Positions 11,334-24,414 are shown, counted from the stretch's first letter. The stretch: 64,000 nucleotides of DNA from Sarcocystis neurona (GCA_000727475.1 KL647316.1:311623-375622), one strand, 5' to 3'. Numbers and translations: made by a program. The notes: a model not told the origin generated them from the sequence alone.

Positions 11334-13112
11334 AGGTGAAATAGAGAAATAATGATAAACAGTAGCTAGATAACTGTTGTTGATAGCAAGGTATCCGGCG
11401 TTTCAGTCGCCGCCGAGATTGGGGCGACAGACGGCTCAACGAGACCTCGAGAAAAACAACATGCATTAAAAAAACCTACAAAAAAGCGTGCGTCAATTGT
11501 GCATTTTTGTGCGCGAAATGCCGGGGTGCGGCCTGGCTCGTCGGGAGCGAGTTCCACGAAATTCTGCCATGCCCTTGTGCCGTACCACAGGCGCGCAAGA
11601 GCGCTGGGAAGGCGGACTCGGGAAGAGATATACATGCGCCGAGATTTAACAGAGAACTGCCCTATCCCAACAAAATCGTAGGACACGTGTTTGCCATATA
11701 ACTCTCTGGGGAGAGGCGGAAAGCAAACGCAGGAAATTTATCACACCGCACATGTACATTCCCTCCAGCCCTCCACGGAAAGTTCGAACCATGTGTTTAG
11801 CATACTGCTGACCACAACGAATTGCATATCTGTGTCTACGTAACTGGCATTTTCACAAACTAATGCACACCTGTTTCCGAAGAACAACTCATCCTACAGT
11901 TACGAGTACAACCGCGCGTTCACCGTACACAATAATAGCAATGCGCAGCGTTTCTCGAAGGCGCCACTGGTGACAACCTCCGCGGAACTGAGTGTGCTGC
12001 GTTGCAAACCATTGGAGAGATGTGTTCACCCATGCTTACACATAACTGAGACATGCGTTAAGCAATATGCTACACCGTTACTGAGAGATAAGTACTGACG
12101 TCGGCGCACGCTAGTGTGATACAACACTAGCGTTAAAACATTTCTGTGCGCTCGTGTGAAATATCGACGGTTACCTTGTGTTGCCACCCTCAGGAGAATG
12201 GAAAGGAGTGGTGCTGCTTCCTCGTATTACTCTGTTTTCCACACCGAACACGGCGTACAGGATAGGACCACAGCCACGTTAGTGTATAGGCGGGAAGGAA
12301 GATGCTTACCCATCGGTCCAAAGGCTGACAAGAGGACAATATGCCTGCCTTTTCGTACAAGGACCCATAATTCAATACATAGAGCAAGCGAGAGAGAGAG
12401 AGAGGACGAAGCTCAAAGGAAAAAAAAGAAGGCTCCCGTGCGCCAACCTTAATCTTGGACACACACAGAAGTGTTCACCCGCACGCTTGTTCGGATTATT
12501 CGAGTTCACACGCATACATCACAAGCACTGTAAGAAATCAGACTCCGCAGACACGTACACATACAGGTTTGCTTCTGCAGCAAAGACACACGATAACGAA
12601 CAAAACAGTACGCGCGCCTAGTATACGCAGACATACGCGGAGGGACATGTTTCCGGATGCTGTACACATGGAACAAGATTCTTTCCAGCTGCTATGGAGA
12701 CGGAAACAGATTTTTTTCACTCGTTAAGACATCTGTTGGTCTAGAGAAGAATACGCTATACGCATACATGTATGTGTATGTAAATGTATATATACATATG
12801 TTCAGTTGCTAACAAAAAAGACGACTATACGGTATAAAATACTGTATACGCACGCATATTTACGTGTATATATATGCATGTATTGTCCACAGCAGAAAAA
12901 CGCCTGGCCCTCTCGACAGAGTGATAGCGTTCAAGCGTCACAAGGAAAACTGCATCTTTCGTCTGTGTTACTCGTGTTCAGAAGACTGAATCTCGTTGTT
13001 AAGCGTGCAACACATGGTCCGTGATGCGTCTGCCGCTTTTATCTAGTTCACATGGTATTAGTAACAGCAGCTGAGTCACAACAGCTCTGACGGTTATATC
13101 CCTCTTTAGTTT

Positions 13113-13528
13113 CTACCGGCTTTTTACGCTAAATGGTGCGCTCGGGACCTCCCTGCTGCAAGACGCAAGACCCACGCACGTATGCCAGATGGAGTTTATG
13201 ACCCGATTTCCAATACGCGTTCGCAGCTTCCGAGGCAGGATGGATCCTGCTGTGTCCCCCATCCGAATGTGATCAACGTCACAACGATTAAACGTGACGT
13301 ACTGCAGAAGCTCCCCGAGTAGTTGCGGGCAACAGATACACTGACGGAAGGGAGCATGTTGTAGCCATCTGCGTTCGAATATTCGTCGGAATAAGTTCTC
13401 AAACAATTTCCCGAAAGATATGACGTCTGCGCAGACCACGCCGCATCCTGATGATACCTATTAATTCTCGCATGCGTGTACCACTTTGTGCATGAGTTTG
13501 AACTACGATTATTGATGGCTTTGCTCAA
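13113..13528 (-). CDS. Weak exon candidate in repeat-poor DNA
   Basis: Two overlapping minus-strand frames are open across most of this interval. One reads DVISFGKLFENLFRRIF and continues to LGELLQYVTFNRCDVD. The other is Ser/Tyr-rich and ends with a hydrophobic RLIVVTLITFGWG. Both have natural-looking composition in DNA with ordinary stop frequency, but only one can be real and I cannot choose. No family recognised. Confidence 0.2.
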
Positions 13529-14544
13529 GTGTATACTCTAGGCGCGAGCAGCAGACTGTCTCTTATATGCGGATTTATGGTATTTGTGATAACGCAAACG
13601 AGAAGAAACATTACGAAAGATAGCACTGCAGTCGTACGCAAATTTTGTGCAATGCCTACAGGAGACAAGGAAAAGAAATTTGTTTCCCGATAGTGTGCGG
13701 CTCCGAGAAGAGCGTCTGTGTAACTCTGTCACACATTGTCCTTGAGCGTGCATGTTCTTTGGCTTCTAGGAGAGCTATAGCGTTTGTGCTTAGGATGTTC
13801 GAAGCGAACAGATAAGCGTGTAAAGATGTTCAAATTCAAATAGTCATCGTATGTCTACATCACGCATGTCCCCTTTAAATGCCATTCAGAGAACTGTCGA
13901 ATGTGTATCTGTGAATCGAAATACACCACTCCGATTTAGGCCCTGCAAGTCGGAGCAACTGTATATTTGTACTACAGAGGAGCAGAGGGAGTTTATGAAA
14001 AGATGAATTGCCCATCAATTCCAATGTGGGCAAGGCACTGTGGGGTAGTGAGAATACGACTTCTAAAAGGAAGCGACAAATAGACGGCGTATGTTACTAC
14101 AACAGCGTACCTGGTAGGGTCAAAGCGCCTGTGGGAACACCGTGAGATAATACGTACTCACGCCCCCTCACGGCATACGTTTGTCTATACACGGGTGCCA
14201 CACAGGCTGCCGTGCCACATTTCTTGCCAGACATAGTATCTGAAAGCACTCCACAGGGGCCCTGCACATCACTTTCGTAACCCCATAGAGATACTTGTAT
14301 ATATGTTAATACAAGTTTCCGCATGCAGCTTTACTAGAGTTACGCAGAACTACAGGTCAGCGTCGTGCAGATATATATATATATATGTATATATATAGTG
14401 TCAGATGTAAAGTGAAAGGTGAATACAATGGAGAAGTGAGGGCTCGCGAATGTTGTAAGTTAGGTGCGTGTTCATCGCAGTGTTCGGCAGCACCTTTTCC
14501 GGTCCGTAGAGAAATACAGCATAGCTAAACCAATTCATATCTAA

Positions 14545-14658
14545 GCATCAGATCTAAGGTAAGATGGACGCGCACGTCTACCAAGGATCTATTTATCAAT
14601 TGCATCAGATCTAAGGTAAGATGGACGCGCACGTCTACCAAGGATCTATTTATCAATT
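14545..14658. repeat. Perfect 57-bp tandem duplication
   Basis: Copy 1 is 14545-14601 and copy 2 is 14602-14658, both starting GCATCAGATCTAAGG and ending ATTTATCAATT with no mismatch seen. Flanking sequence is unique. The unit length is a multiple of three, but no convincing open frame spans it. Confidence 0.92.
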
Positions 14659-15139
14659 GACGTGCCTCTCGCTGAAAAAAACCATTCCCGTGTGTATCTC
14701 CTGTCTACGGGTGGGGTGACGTGGACGCAAAATTCCGATGGCCGCTGCTGTGTACGGACATTCCGATTGCAATGTGACCAGGACTCACTCAGGGACGATA
14801 GCAGCTACCATCAATAAAGACGAGACGCGCGCCATTATGGCATGCACGTGTGTGCTCCGATCAAGCGCCCTCTGCCGCATGCAGAAGAAGTTTCAGCTGC
14901 ACGCTGAATAAGGGTGGGCGCTGGTGAGTGGAGAGAAATCGGGCTTCGACACATACCACAGACCGAACGCAGAGACGACCACGTGAGTTCCCTCGAAAGC
15001 ATTCCAGCATTCGGTTTCGGTGGGTGCCCTCTTTTTCATGCACTAAACAACGTATGAAGTAATGTCGGAGCTGTTGGGCTGGTACAGCCGCATCCTCAGA
15101 CGACGACACCACGCCCCTACACTAGTCACCACGAGTAAA

Positions 15140-17540
15140 TTTGTCGTAAAAATTGCTGCACTTCTGCAGGTGAAGCGTCGTCACCTGGGGGCGATGGAGT
15201 AACCGCGGGGTCAACTGCCCAAACTTCATTAGTCTGCAACAGAATCAGGTCTGCGACTCTCCGGATCGCTAACGTGCGTCCTCACGAATGTCCACAGCCG
15301 CTTACTTTGGAAATACGAGTACACTACTCGACAGGTGCACCTCGCAGTGATGGTGTAGCAGCTCTGCCAGAAGCCGTTTCTGCGCTGCTTGCAGAAGCAG
15401 CCGCTTCACCGGCGTATGGAACACGAACTTTTAACGTGATGGGCACGGCGCTATTGGAGGAGACGTCGTGCTTTCTGAATGAACTGTCCAGGCCACGACA
15501 CCAGATTGCCTATTGTGGAGATTTGCCACCGGTACTCACTCAAATACAGTATACTGCAGCGCTGCCTTGCCAGTGACGTCGCCGCGTAGACGTAAAAAGT
15601 CAGCTGCAGACGCGCAGGTAACGTTTATCAAAATCGATAGAAACGCGTTCGACTCGCCTAGGTCTCCATCCCTGCATCTTTTAGAACGCGCCCACGTGTG
15701 TGAACGGAGGTGCTGACTGTTGCCTCTCGTCTCGGCACTCGTGTTTATCTACAGGTGCACCAACGGCAACAACAGATGCACGATGTGTATCCATAGCACC
15801 AGCAGCACTAGCAGTAACGCTGCTGACACCGAGTTGCGGCGGCAGCAGCGAAAACAACCCACAGGAGGTTTGAAATAGCAGCAGTGCAACACCCTCCCTC
15901 AGCACCAGCAGCAGCAAAGCCTTCGACAACCGCAACAAATGCAGCCCCAGCACCGGGGTGTTCGGCAGCAACAGCTGTAACAGGAGCGCCCCTACAGCAA
16001 GCCTACCCCCTGGTTCAGCACCAATGGCGCTTCAAGATCTATCGCAACAAGTGATTATGCGAATGCATCAGAAGTAGCCCTTGTATCTTCGGAAGCGGAA
16101 CGTGCGCACTGCTGCGGTGTGCAGTGCTGTTGAGATGCACACACATAAACTGGCTCCAACTTGTTCTTGATTGTGTATTCTGGTGTCGGAGCAGCAGCGG
16201 ACACACGTCACGGTGGCACCGGAGGACCAGTAAGATAATTTGACTTTTCCCAGAGCACTAACAGCATTCTGAGTTGCTGCAGCACCCCTACTCCGAACCA
16301 GCAACAGCGCGCAGCAGCGCCAACTGCGCAGCAACACGCGCGCAGCACAGCCGCCGCTGCCGCATCGATGACAGCAGCAGCAGCGGCGTTGTAGCAACAC
16401 TTGCAGCCGAATAAAAACAGAGTCATCTGTCGCATGGCAGTGCGAAGAGACGATCAAGGCGAGCAGAGCTGCTTATAAAGCGTTTCGCAGCGTGCAGCAG
16501 CAGCAGCAGCGATCTAACAATAGCAGCAGCAGCAGCAGCGGTACAACAGTGGCAGCAGCAGTAGCGATACAACAACAGCACCAGCAGCAGTAGAAGTTCC
16601 CCTTCAAGTAGAGTCGCAGCATCAGGCGTTGTTTCCCTCAGTGAGCTGCAAAGAACTTGACACATTTGGTGTTATTCGCGCCTGGCAACGGACCAACACT
16701 TCTCGTCGTCAGTCACGATTACAAGCGTCTCACGACGCCCCGTTAATTCTCGTAAGTACAAGCGTGCCTCCTTTATTGTTCATGTATGCACAGGTACACT
16801 CCACTTACTACGTTTGTATGCATACTTAAGGATATACACACATGTCTAGACAACTCTGCAGATCACACAGTCCGCAGTTACCCAGCGACGCGCCGTCCCA
16901 GAAAAAGAGGCAGCCACATGCACAAGCACATGTACGTAGAAATGGACATCCTCACACATGCACGTCCGCATACACATGGGCGTAAATATCTTGTCCTGTG
17001 CCTCTACGCATACACCTGTTTATATACGACCTTTTTTTGGCGCCTTTCTTGATACATGTGAGACTACCGCCTTTCTGTGTATCCGTCTCTCCTCTCTGTC
17101 CACAACTCTGCCATGTGCACACAGAGAGACATACGCAGTCGGATGTATACACAAACATGCATGTCCTCGGATACGCGATTTCCCACAGACTTCTACGTTA
17201 TCCGGAGGCACACCGCTGCTGTAGCCCCTAGTTACAGAAACAGTGTTGGGGCTCGCGTCAAGTAAGTACCCTTGCAGGGGTGGTGTTGCAGTTGCATTTG
17301 TCACGTCTCGTGTTCAACACAGCAGCTGAAGCAGTGCTGCAAATTGAACTTCTGCCATTCCGTGCGGCTCACAGCCGCTGCTCCTAAAGAGGTCTATCGC
17401 ACGACGTCGCCGTCGTCCCCTTCGGGCTCGTCGCCGGCCCCGTCGACGTCCCCTGCAGCAGCAGATCCGCACGCGTCGCACGCAAGTCAGCGTGGTGGCT
17501 CTAAGACCGCTCTGCAGATCTTCGTGTCACTACTTGTATA
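15140..17540 (+). CDS. Multi-exon plus-strand gene, incompletely resolved; unknown function
   Basis: Several exon-like islands lie in order. (a) 15140-15576, open throughout, with GGDGVTAGSTAQTS and later SDGVAALPEAVSALL, ending at a stop. (b) 15750-16077, open except for TGA at 15871, ending MALQDLSQQVIMRMHQK. (c) about 16530-16751, Ser/Gln-rich then KELDTFGVIRAWQRTN, ending at a strong donor CTC|GTAAGT. (d) 17189-17260, acceptor TTTCCCACAG, VIRRHTAAVAPSYRN, donor AA|GTAAGT. (e) about 17273-17539 with Cys-rich and Pro/Ser-rich sequence. Exons (c) and (d) do not share phase, so one exon is missing or the islands belong to two genes. No domain is recognised. The array polarity (CAG on the plus strand) agrees with plus-strand coding. 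Confidence 0.35.
16752..17188 (+). other. Putative intron
   Basis: Between the donor GTAAGT at 16752 and the acceptor TTTCCCACAG before 17189. Contains ACAC/ATAC-rich sequence and no CAG array. Confidence 0.35.
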
Positions 17541-18075
17541 CACACAGAAGCCTAGACTGGCATATTTTCCCAAGGATATGTACATATACAGATATATACA
17601 TATATGTATGTACACGTACAAGCCTATACACGTATGTAGCCAGAGACAAACGGGGGCAAAGACTTGCAAACACATCTCGAGAAAGGGGACGTCCCGCACT
17701 TATTTGGGCAACCCATCTACACCCACATCAGCCACGCGTTTTCTGCTGCCTCCTCCTCCTCCCCTCCTCTTTTCTTCATTGATACGTACACACATATATA
17801 GATAGGTATGGAGCTACGCATCGATTTGTATGTCTCTCTCTACATTCTGTGTATACATAAATGTATAGGTATACGCACGTATGGTGCTACCTACGTACAA
17901 TATTTGGACGTGCAACAAACGCGCGCTTCCACGTGCCCTCGCCCGCCGTGGCGGTGGTTCACACGTTCTGCGTCTCACCCACACACGACTCCCTGCGCCG
18001 TGGACCGCTGCTGCGCCACACCTCTTACTGCGCAACGGGAAGCCCGGCGAAGCTGCGGCTCATCAATTCCTGCAA
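17541..18075. other. Convergent spacer with microsatellites
   Basis: Follows the last plus-strand island and precedes the stop of the minus-strand gene at 18076. TATA/ATAC microsatellites occupy 17575-17640 and 17780-17890. A GC-richer stretch at 17900-18070 is open in several plus frames and could hold a last exon of the upstream gene. Confidence 0.3.
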
Positions 18076-20469
18076 TTATCCATGCACCACCTGCTCACCG
18101 TTTACTTCCTGTGCCGTCCGTGCTGCTGCTGCAGCATCGGTTCTCTGTTGCTGCTGCTGCGTGAACGCGTCGTCTGCAGAAGAAGAAGCAGGCGGAGAGG
18201 GGAAGTCAGCAACAGATCCGAAGACTTCCTCGGTAGAGCCCCCGAGGAGCTGCTCTGCCAGTCTCAGCAGCTGCACTTCGTTAGGGTCTAACGAGTTCTC
18301 TGTTGACAGTAGCGCTCTGGCTGCCCTGCCTGCAGCATCTCGCAGTTCCTCGATTCTTTCCCCTTCCACGGCTCCGGCCGCGTCCGCGCCTTCTCCGGCG
18401 GCGGTTGCTGCAGCGGCTGCTATTGCTTCTGCCATGGCGTCCAGCTGACCAGCCCCTTCCCCCCGCTGGAGGGCTTCACCCGCAGCAGTGATGCCAAAGA
18501 GCACGCGCTGCATCAAATCCTCATCTGCAGCCTGTAGCCCTTCAAACGCCGCATCTCCTTCCCCCTCCCCAAGCTGCACCACTTGCAGCCGCTGCTGCTG
18601 TTGCTGCATCATTGCCTCCTCCTCGTCCAGTCCGTCCTCTCCCTGTTCTTCCACCTCTTCCTCATACGTGAAAGACGTTCCGCTCTGCTGCTGCTCGCGC
18701 CGCACGTCATGAGGCTCCCCTTCGAACTCTTCACTTCGCTCCTCTCTCTCTTCCTCATTCTGCTGCTGTTGCTCCTGCTCAGCTCCTGCTGCTGCTGCTG
18801 TTGTTTCCCCTGCGGCAAGCTTCCTGCCTGTCTCTCTCCTCCCGACGCCCTTCCCCACCTCTTCTTCTTCCTCTCTCCCCCTGTTGCTTCGCTCCGGACT
18901 CTCTTGCTCCCGTCTTCTCCCGCCGCTCTCGCCCTCGCTGCCCGCCCCCTTCCGCACTCTCCTATTGCTGCTGCTGTCGCTCTCGGTGCTGCTGCTGCTC
19001 TTCGGCAATGCTCGACTGCCTCCTCTTTCTCCAGCCCTTCCCCAGTCACTTCGCTGCTCTTGAACACCTCTCTGCCCACTCCCGCTGCTGCCCGGGCGCC
19101 TGTTGCTGCCCGCACTGCTGCTGCTGCTGCTGCTCCTGCTGCCCGGACTGCTGCTGCTGCTCGCGCTGCTGCCGCTGGTGCCCTGGTCGTTGTCCGCGTT
19201 GCTGCCACTGTCTCTAGACTGCGAGAGAATAAAACTACGTGCGAGCTGCAGGGCTGCCTGCCTGGCAACTTGGCCAAAATTCTGCAGCACATTCTGCGGC
19301 CCTGCAGGGAGGTCGCGCCCGTCTCCCTGCTGTTGCTGCTGCTCGGCCAGTGGCTGCTGCAGCTGCTGTACCATCTCCGGCAGTTCGACAGCCCCGGTAT
19401 TCTGCATCATCTCTTCTAATAGCGTGTGAAGCAGACCGTGCTCCCCTGCGGTGCAAATGAAAAACAAAATTGAAGCTAACTAAAACTGCTGCAGTACACT
19501 TGAAAACGCGTGCACGCTTTTATATACATATATATATATGTACACGCACATGATTGCCCAAGTGAAACATATAGAAACATATATATATATATATATATGC
19601 ATTTATGTATATGCATATGTGTATGTATGTATGTACATGTATATATATATATATACACATGTACATGTACTGCGTATATGTACATACGGACATATATGCA
19701 CCGGCGAAATCCAACAAACATATACGTATGCACCTGTACACATATAAATATATATATACATATGTGTATATGTATATACGCACGTGAGTGCTCAGTCGGT
19801 GCATACAGAAGCATACACATACGCACGTATGTACGTATACGTTCGTAGTGGCACACTATTGGGATTAAAGTATTTAGAAAGGATCCAGCTCTGGTCTTGC
19901 CTGCAGTGTTACGACGGCATGAAGCCAGACGCTCGCCAGCTCTCATTCACCCTTGCAGCTACATTAAATATGGGTGCCCACACAAGCGCACAGTTATATA
20001 TATACATATATATTATATAATATATATATATATATATACGTAACCCCCATACAGGCATGCACACATATATGGATACGTCTATGCATAGATGAGATTCCCA
20101 CACGAGACGGGGAATAAAAGCAAAACGATCGAGAAAAAGAAAGCTAGTACGGCGAATAGACGGACGGGCAGTGGCGCTGGCTGCTGCTGCTGTTGGTAGT
20201 GCTCACCTTCTACGTCAGGAGGAAGAGTACCGGGGGAAGGAGGTGGCGCTGCTGCGGCTGCTGCAGCAGCGCCGGCAGCAGCCCGTGCAACAGCAGGATC
20301 TACAGGCATGAGGCGGCCGTCTGCGGACACGACAAAGGCGACGGAAATGGGGATTCCTGTCCGTCCTCTCTCTGCCGGGCAGGCGACACCCACAGGAGCA
20401 GCACCAGCAGCAGAGTGGAGGCGGGGAACGGGCCGCAGCACGTTCAGTAGCAATGCAGGGAAGAGGAAC
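18076..20469 (-). CDS. Ala/Gln/Glu/Ser-rich protein, two C-terminal exons; unknown function
   Basis: Exon 20469-20207 follows acceptor ATTCTTTGTCCCGGCAG and carries a helix FLFPALLLNVLRPVP, then TGIPISVAFVVSADGRLM and a poly-Ala run. It ends at donor GAAG|GTGAGC. Exon 19445-18076 follows acceptor TTTGCACCGCAG and joins in phase to give DVEGEHGLLHTLLEEMMQ. It continues through Gln, Ser and Glu-rich low complexity to a stop after QEVNGEQVVHG. The intron (19446-20206) contains TA microsatellites. The helical islands (HTLLEEMMQ, PEMVQQLQQ) suggest a scaffold or chaperone-type protein, but no family is recognised. Upstream exons must lie above 20469, possibly the islands at 22.1-23.2 and 24.4-25.7 kb. 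Confidence 0.55.
19510..20045. repeat. TA/TATG microsatellite fields in an intron
   Basis: TA and CATATG-type tracts at about 19520-19770 and a nearly pure TA tract at 19995-20041, all inside the intron 19446-20206. Confidence 0.8.
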
Positions 20470-21741
20470 TGCCGGGACAAAGAATTAGACAGACAACTCC
20501 ACAAGCAACGTGAGGCAACACAGACGCACCAGAAGGAAGCCAGAAGCCGCTGCTGCAGCAGCCGCAACGCAGCCGAGTGCTGCGGAATGTGCTGCAGCAA
20601 CACGAGCAACACACTGTCTGCAGGAAGCGCCGCGGCAGCAGAACCAGCAACAAACTGCCTGCAGGAAGGGCAGCAGCAGCAGCAGCAGTACCAGAGTGCG
20701 CGCGGTATAGGCCCTGCAACAGCAGCAGCGGCAGCAACAAAGACACGTAAAAGGAGCGATCGCACGCGCAGCAACAAGTCAGCGGCAGCAGGAGGAGCCG
20801 CAATAGCAGCACGGTCGAGCCTTGTGACGTGCCGTTGCCCACAACCCACGGCAACAGCAGCAGCAGCAGCAAAAAAAAACAGCGAACGGGGCATGGCACG
20901 GCAGCAGGTCACTCCGGAGAAGTGTCTCAGCAGCTTCGCAAACGCACCGCACCAGCCCCAGTGCCTCCACGCGGTGGCTGCGGCAAGTACGCAGCACCGC
21001 AGCAGCAAAAACTCGCGAGCCATTGCTCTCTCTGCGGTGCATACCGCAGATTCTCCGTTCCTACCTGCTGCTGCACGCGGCGCAGACCCTTGGCGGTCCC
21101 GCTGCTGCTCATGTTGCAGCCTCCTCCGGCTCCGGTGTACGCGTCTCGGGGTCTTGCGGCTGCCTCTTCGTTTGGCTGCTGCTCCTGCCTCTTCCCGGTG
21201 CTGCAGCTGCTGCGTCCGCTCTGTCGCTGCTGCGGCTGCTGGCGCGCCTGCAGAACCACCACGGGAAACGCCTCCCGTACCCTGCAGCACCGGCAGACAC
21301 ACATCAGCAGCAGCTTCTACGGCGCTCGCATACGCAGCAACTCAGAAAAGACGGGGCTCACTCACGGAATGAAGAAGCTCCAGGCAGAAAGAAGCAGGAC
21401 ATCTTGCACCTAATTCGCATGTCCACATACGTTGAGAACACGCACATGCAGATATTCTACGCACGCAAACAGACATATAGACTACATGAATATACGCATT
21501 ATCGAGTAGATACACAGGTGCACATATATGTAGATGGATAAACAGACACAGACAAATACAGATAGATGTAGATAGATGTAGATAGGTAGATAGGTAGACA
21601 CGTAGATAGACAAATAGACAGACACACACAGAAGCGTGTACATCTGTAAATGCGTGTGTACAGATACACGCTTACTCATAAACATGCAAACAAATAGACG
21701 TATAGGGTACGTACATCCACGTATATCTCAAGTGTGTGTGC

Positions 21742-21796
<55 letters not shown>

Positions 21797-21816
21797 TACA
21801 TACAAGCACATGCGAA

Positions 21817-21850
<34 letters not shown>

Positions 21851-22119
21851 CACATATATGCATACCCACGTACACACACACATACACACACCCAAACACA
21901 TACGAGCACATACACGAGCATACACACGCACACACAGACATGCACACATAGACAAGATTGCTGTCCCTCTCTATCTATCTTCCTCTTTCTATACATATTA
22001 TATACATATATAGAAACATTACGTGAAGAGGGTTACATGGGCATTTCCATGTAGAGAGATGCGTGGACTCTACAGAAAGAAGAGACAGCGGTTTTCCAGG
22101 CGACAGGGCTTCCGCCAAG
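20470..22119. other. CAG-rich stretch followed by GATA and TA microsatellites
   Basis: 20480-21360 is a mosaic of CAG/GCA arrays on the plus strand, open in several frames on both strands, with no splice-supported exon I can choose. 21540-21640 is a (GATA)n-like run (TAGATAGATG, TAGGTAGA). 21735-21870 is a long TA tract followed by an ACAC-rich stretch to 21950. Confidence 0.4.
21735..21870. repeat. Long TA microsatellite
   Basis: About 60 bp of almost uninterrupted TA, then a short unique word and a second TA block. Preceded by a degenerate GATA tetranucleotide run at 21540-21640. Confidence 0.9.
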
Positions 22120-23190
22120 TCACTGCAGGCGCTGGGGGAAGAGAAGAGACGGACGCCTTACTCTTCCTGCGTCGTTTTCTTGTTCTTCGTCTTCCTCTTC
22201 GATACGCGAAAGGGCAACGGAGGATGCAGCTGCTATCTGCTGGTGGGGCTGCTCTGCTGCTGCTGAAGACGAGGAGGAAGTAGCAGCAACAGCTGCCGGC
22301 CCAGCGGCTATAGCAGAAGCCACGAGGCCCCTCTCGACGCGCACGAGTTCCTGCAGCAGCTGCTCCAGCGGAGTGGGTGTGCCGCCCTGGCCTCCAGCAG
22401 CAGCATCTCCGGGGTCCTGAGTCTGGCCGCCAGCAGCGACAGCAGAAACAGCAGCAGGATCGGAAGGAGAAGTGCAGCAGCAGCAGCAGCCTAGCCGCGG
22501 CCACGAATTCAGACGCAGCCGCGAGACCGACAGCGTCGGCACACAGAGGCGACAGCAGGCTCCCTTGCACGACTGGCGCGGTTAGCACCAGGAGTAGCAG
22601 CACGGGGGAAGCAAGAGCTACGGTGATACTATCGAAAGAAAGCAAAACAACTACAAATTCACGCAGATCGTCTCGCACGCACGACGCTCACATATATATA
22701 CATATATGTATATATATACACGATGTAGATATTCCACCTATATATACACATATGCGTACATATATATATATACATGATATACATATAGATATATATACAT
22801 ATATATATATATATGCACAGCGCACGTCGCAGGCGTACAAGCAGCAGACGATGAGTCGACGAAAAAGGAACTGACCTGAATAATATCGAGGAAAAGGCGG
22901 TTCGCAGCCGCAGCCAAGAGAGGCTCCGCTCCGATGCCCAGGTCCCCCGCAGCATCAGCATCAGCAGCAAAACCTGCAGGCACATGCGTGTACGAGGAGG
23001 ACAACGACGCGGCGCCGAGGTCACTCCCTGTTGCTGGTGCTGCTGATTCTCCGCGTCCAACTGCTGCGTCCAGTCCCGCTGCTGCTTCTTCTGCTGCCCA
23101 CCTCCCTCTTGCTGCTACTGCTGCTGCCTCGCCTGTCATCTGCTGCTGCTCCTGCAGTGCCGGCCCTCTTCGTGCTGCTCCGCTCTCGTA
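22120..23190 (-). CDS. Minus-strand exons of an Ala-rich protein; unknown function
   Basis: Two islands. Exon about 23190-22876 is Ala/Gly-rich with GIGAEPLLAAAANRLFLDIIQ broken by donor CAG|GTCAG after the last Gln. Exon 22422-22120, after acceptor GGCGGCCAG, reads TPLEQLLQELVRVERG, then poly-Ser/Ala and an acidic run EEEDEEQEND, and ends at a stop. Between them lies a possible exon near 22650-22500 with a hydrophobic stretch ITVALASPVLLLLVL after acceptor GCTTTCTTTCGATAG, whose phase does not match the first island. The intron near 22690-22816 is TA-rich. The islands may belong to the same transcription unit as the exons at 18-20.5 kb, but the stop at 22120 argues against simple continuity. 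Confidence 0.35.
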
Positions 23191-23269
23191 GCCTGCAGCA
23201 CATCCGCACACGCATACCGCTACTCCTACACCACGCCCCGGCCGGCCCCGCTAGCCAGGACTGCATGCA

Positions 23270-24060
23270 TCTCCATGGGTACACACAAGTATACACATAT
23301 ATATATATATGCATATGTATAGAGGGACAGAGAGATAGAGAGAGACGGAGAGAGAGAGGGAGAGAACACACACATATGCACAGCCACACTCACACACACA
23401 CAGATGTGCACACGTACACGGATGTACTACGAATACATTCATCAAGAGGGGAACGAAAACAGAAATACATATCTACTATATATATACTCGAAGAACACAT
23501 ACATGACATTCGTATATATATATATACACACACGTATATACATACATATATTCGAAACACACATATATAACATATATATATATATATACATACATACATA
23601 CATGTATACATATATATGTAGATATACATACATACACACATACATACATATATATATATATATGTACACATTCGAAGGACACATAGATAATATATATTAA
23701 TACCTACTCGAAGAATGAAGGCAGCCGGCGCTCGACCCACACAGACATGTGTATATGTGAAGCATAGAGATTCGTGAGAGCAGCACGCCTTCGTCAAACT
23801 CCGTAAATACACATATATTTATACACAAGCGAATACTGAGGCACGTACTCACAGGCGGGTATATCCATAAATCTACACAGGAAGACACAGGGAGAGAGAC
23901 GAAAGCAAGAAACAAGTTTAAACGGATCGAACACAAAAAGAACACTTCGAGACGCATGCAGGTGAAGCCACGTATCCATCTCCCATCCTCAAGTGTTCCT
24001 TGCTTATATACATATACATATTCATATACAGGTACACATACACATATAGACACATATGTG
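23270..24060. other. Microsatellite-rich spacer or intron
   Basis: TA, GA (23325-23368), ACAC and CATA tracts, densest at 23290-23320 and 23515-23700. No exon supported. 24061-24414 is CTG/CAG-rich and open in several frames without clear splice sites. Confidence 0.6.
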
Positions 24061-24414
24061 TCCCATGATCCCGCACGCTTATGGGACGGCGGTAGCAGGT
24101 CTTTCTCTTCTGTACGTGTACACGCCCCTGGTCTCCGGCAGCACAGCAGCAGGAACACGTCGCAACGGAGCAGCAGCGGCAGGGTCGCACGGCGCCGCAA
24201 CAGCGCAGCAGCAGGTGGGAGCAGAGAAGCAGCACAGCGGCAGCATCGGAGCAGCAAAAGCCATCGTAGGAGGAGTGGCAGGGCCACGGCCGCCGAGCAG
24301 CAGTGCAGCAACGACGACGTGTCTGAGGAGCGAGGCGGTATGCAGCAGCAGCGCACCGCAGGTGCATCAGCCGTGCAGGAGTCTGCACACGCAAATGGTG
24401 CTTTTTGAATTCAC

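Larger units (their letters stand above)
10300..15130. other. Repeat-poor (P-type) segment
   Basis: Apart from one short TA tract (14369-14397) and the duplication at 14545, this block lacks the CAG arrays and microsatellite fields found on both sides. It has balanced composition and few long open frames. Besides the small gene at 10649 I see only weak exon candidates: a 106-codon minus frame at 11686-11366, overlapped by an equally plausible plus frame; a plus-strand stretch after acceptor CACCCTCAG near 12190; and a minus stretch at 13528-13113 open in two frames. From 13550 to 14540 and 14660 to 15130 I see nothing convincing. Confidence 0.6.

Noticed and set aside
15871..15873. TGA at 15871 read as selenocysteine
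   Set aside because: No selenoprotein-like context or downstream hairpin could be shown; an intron or pseudogene is simpler.
18488..19429. Plus-strand Leu/Ser/Cys-rich frames over the 18-20.5 kb gene
   Set aside because: The minus frame has strong acceptor and donor sites and phase agreement; the plus frames are array shadows.
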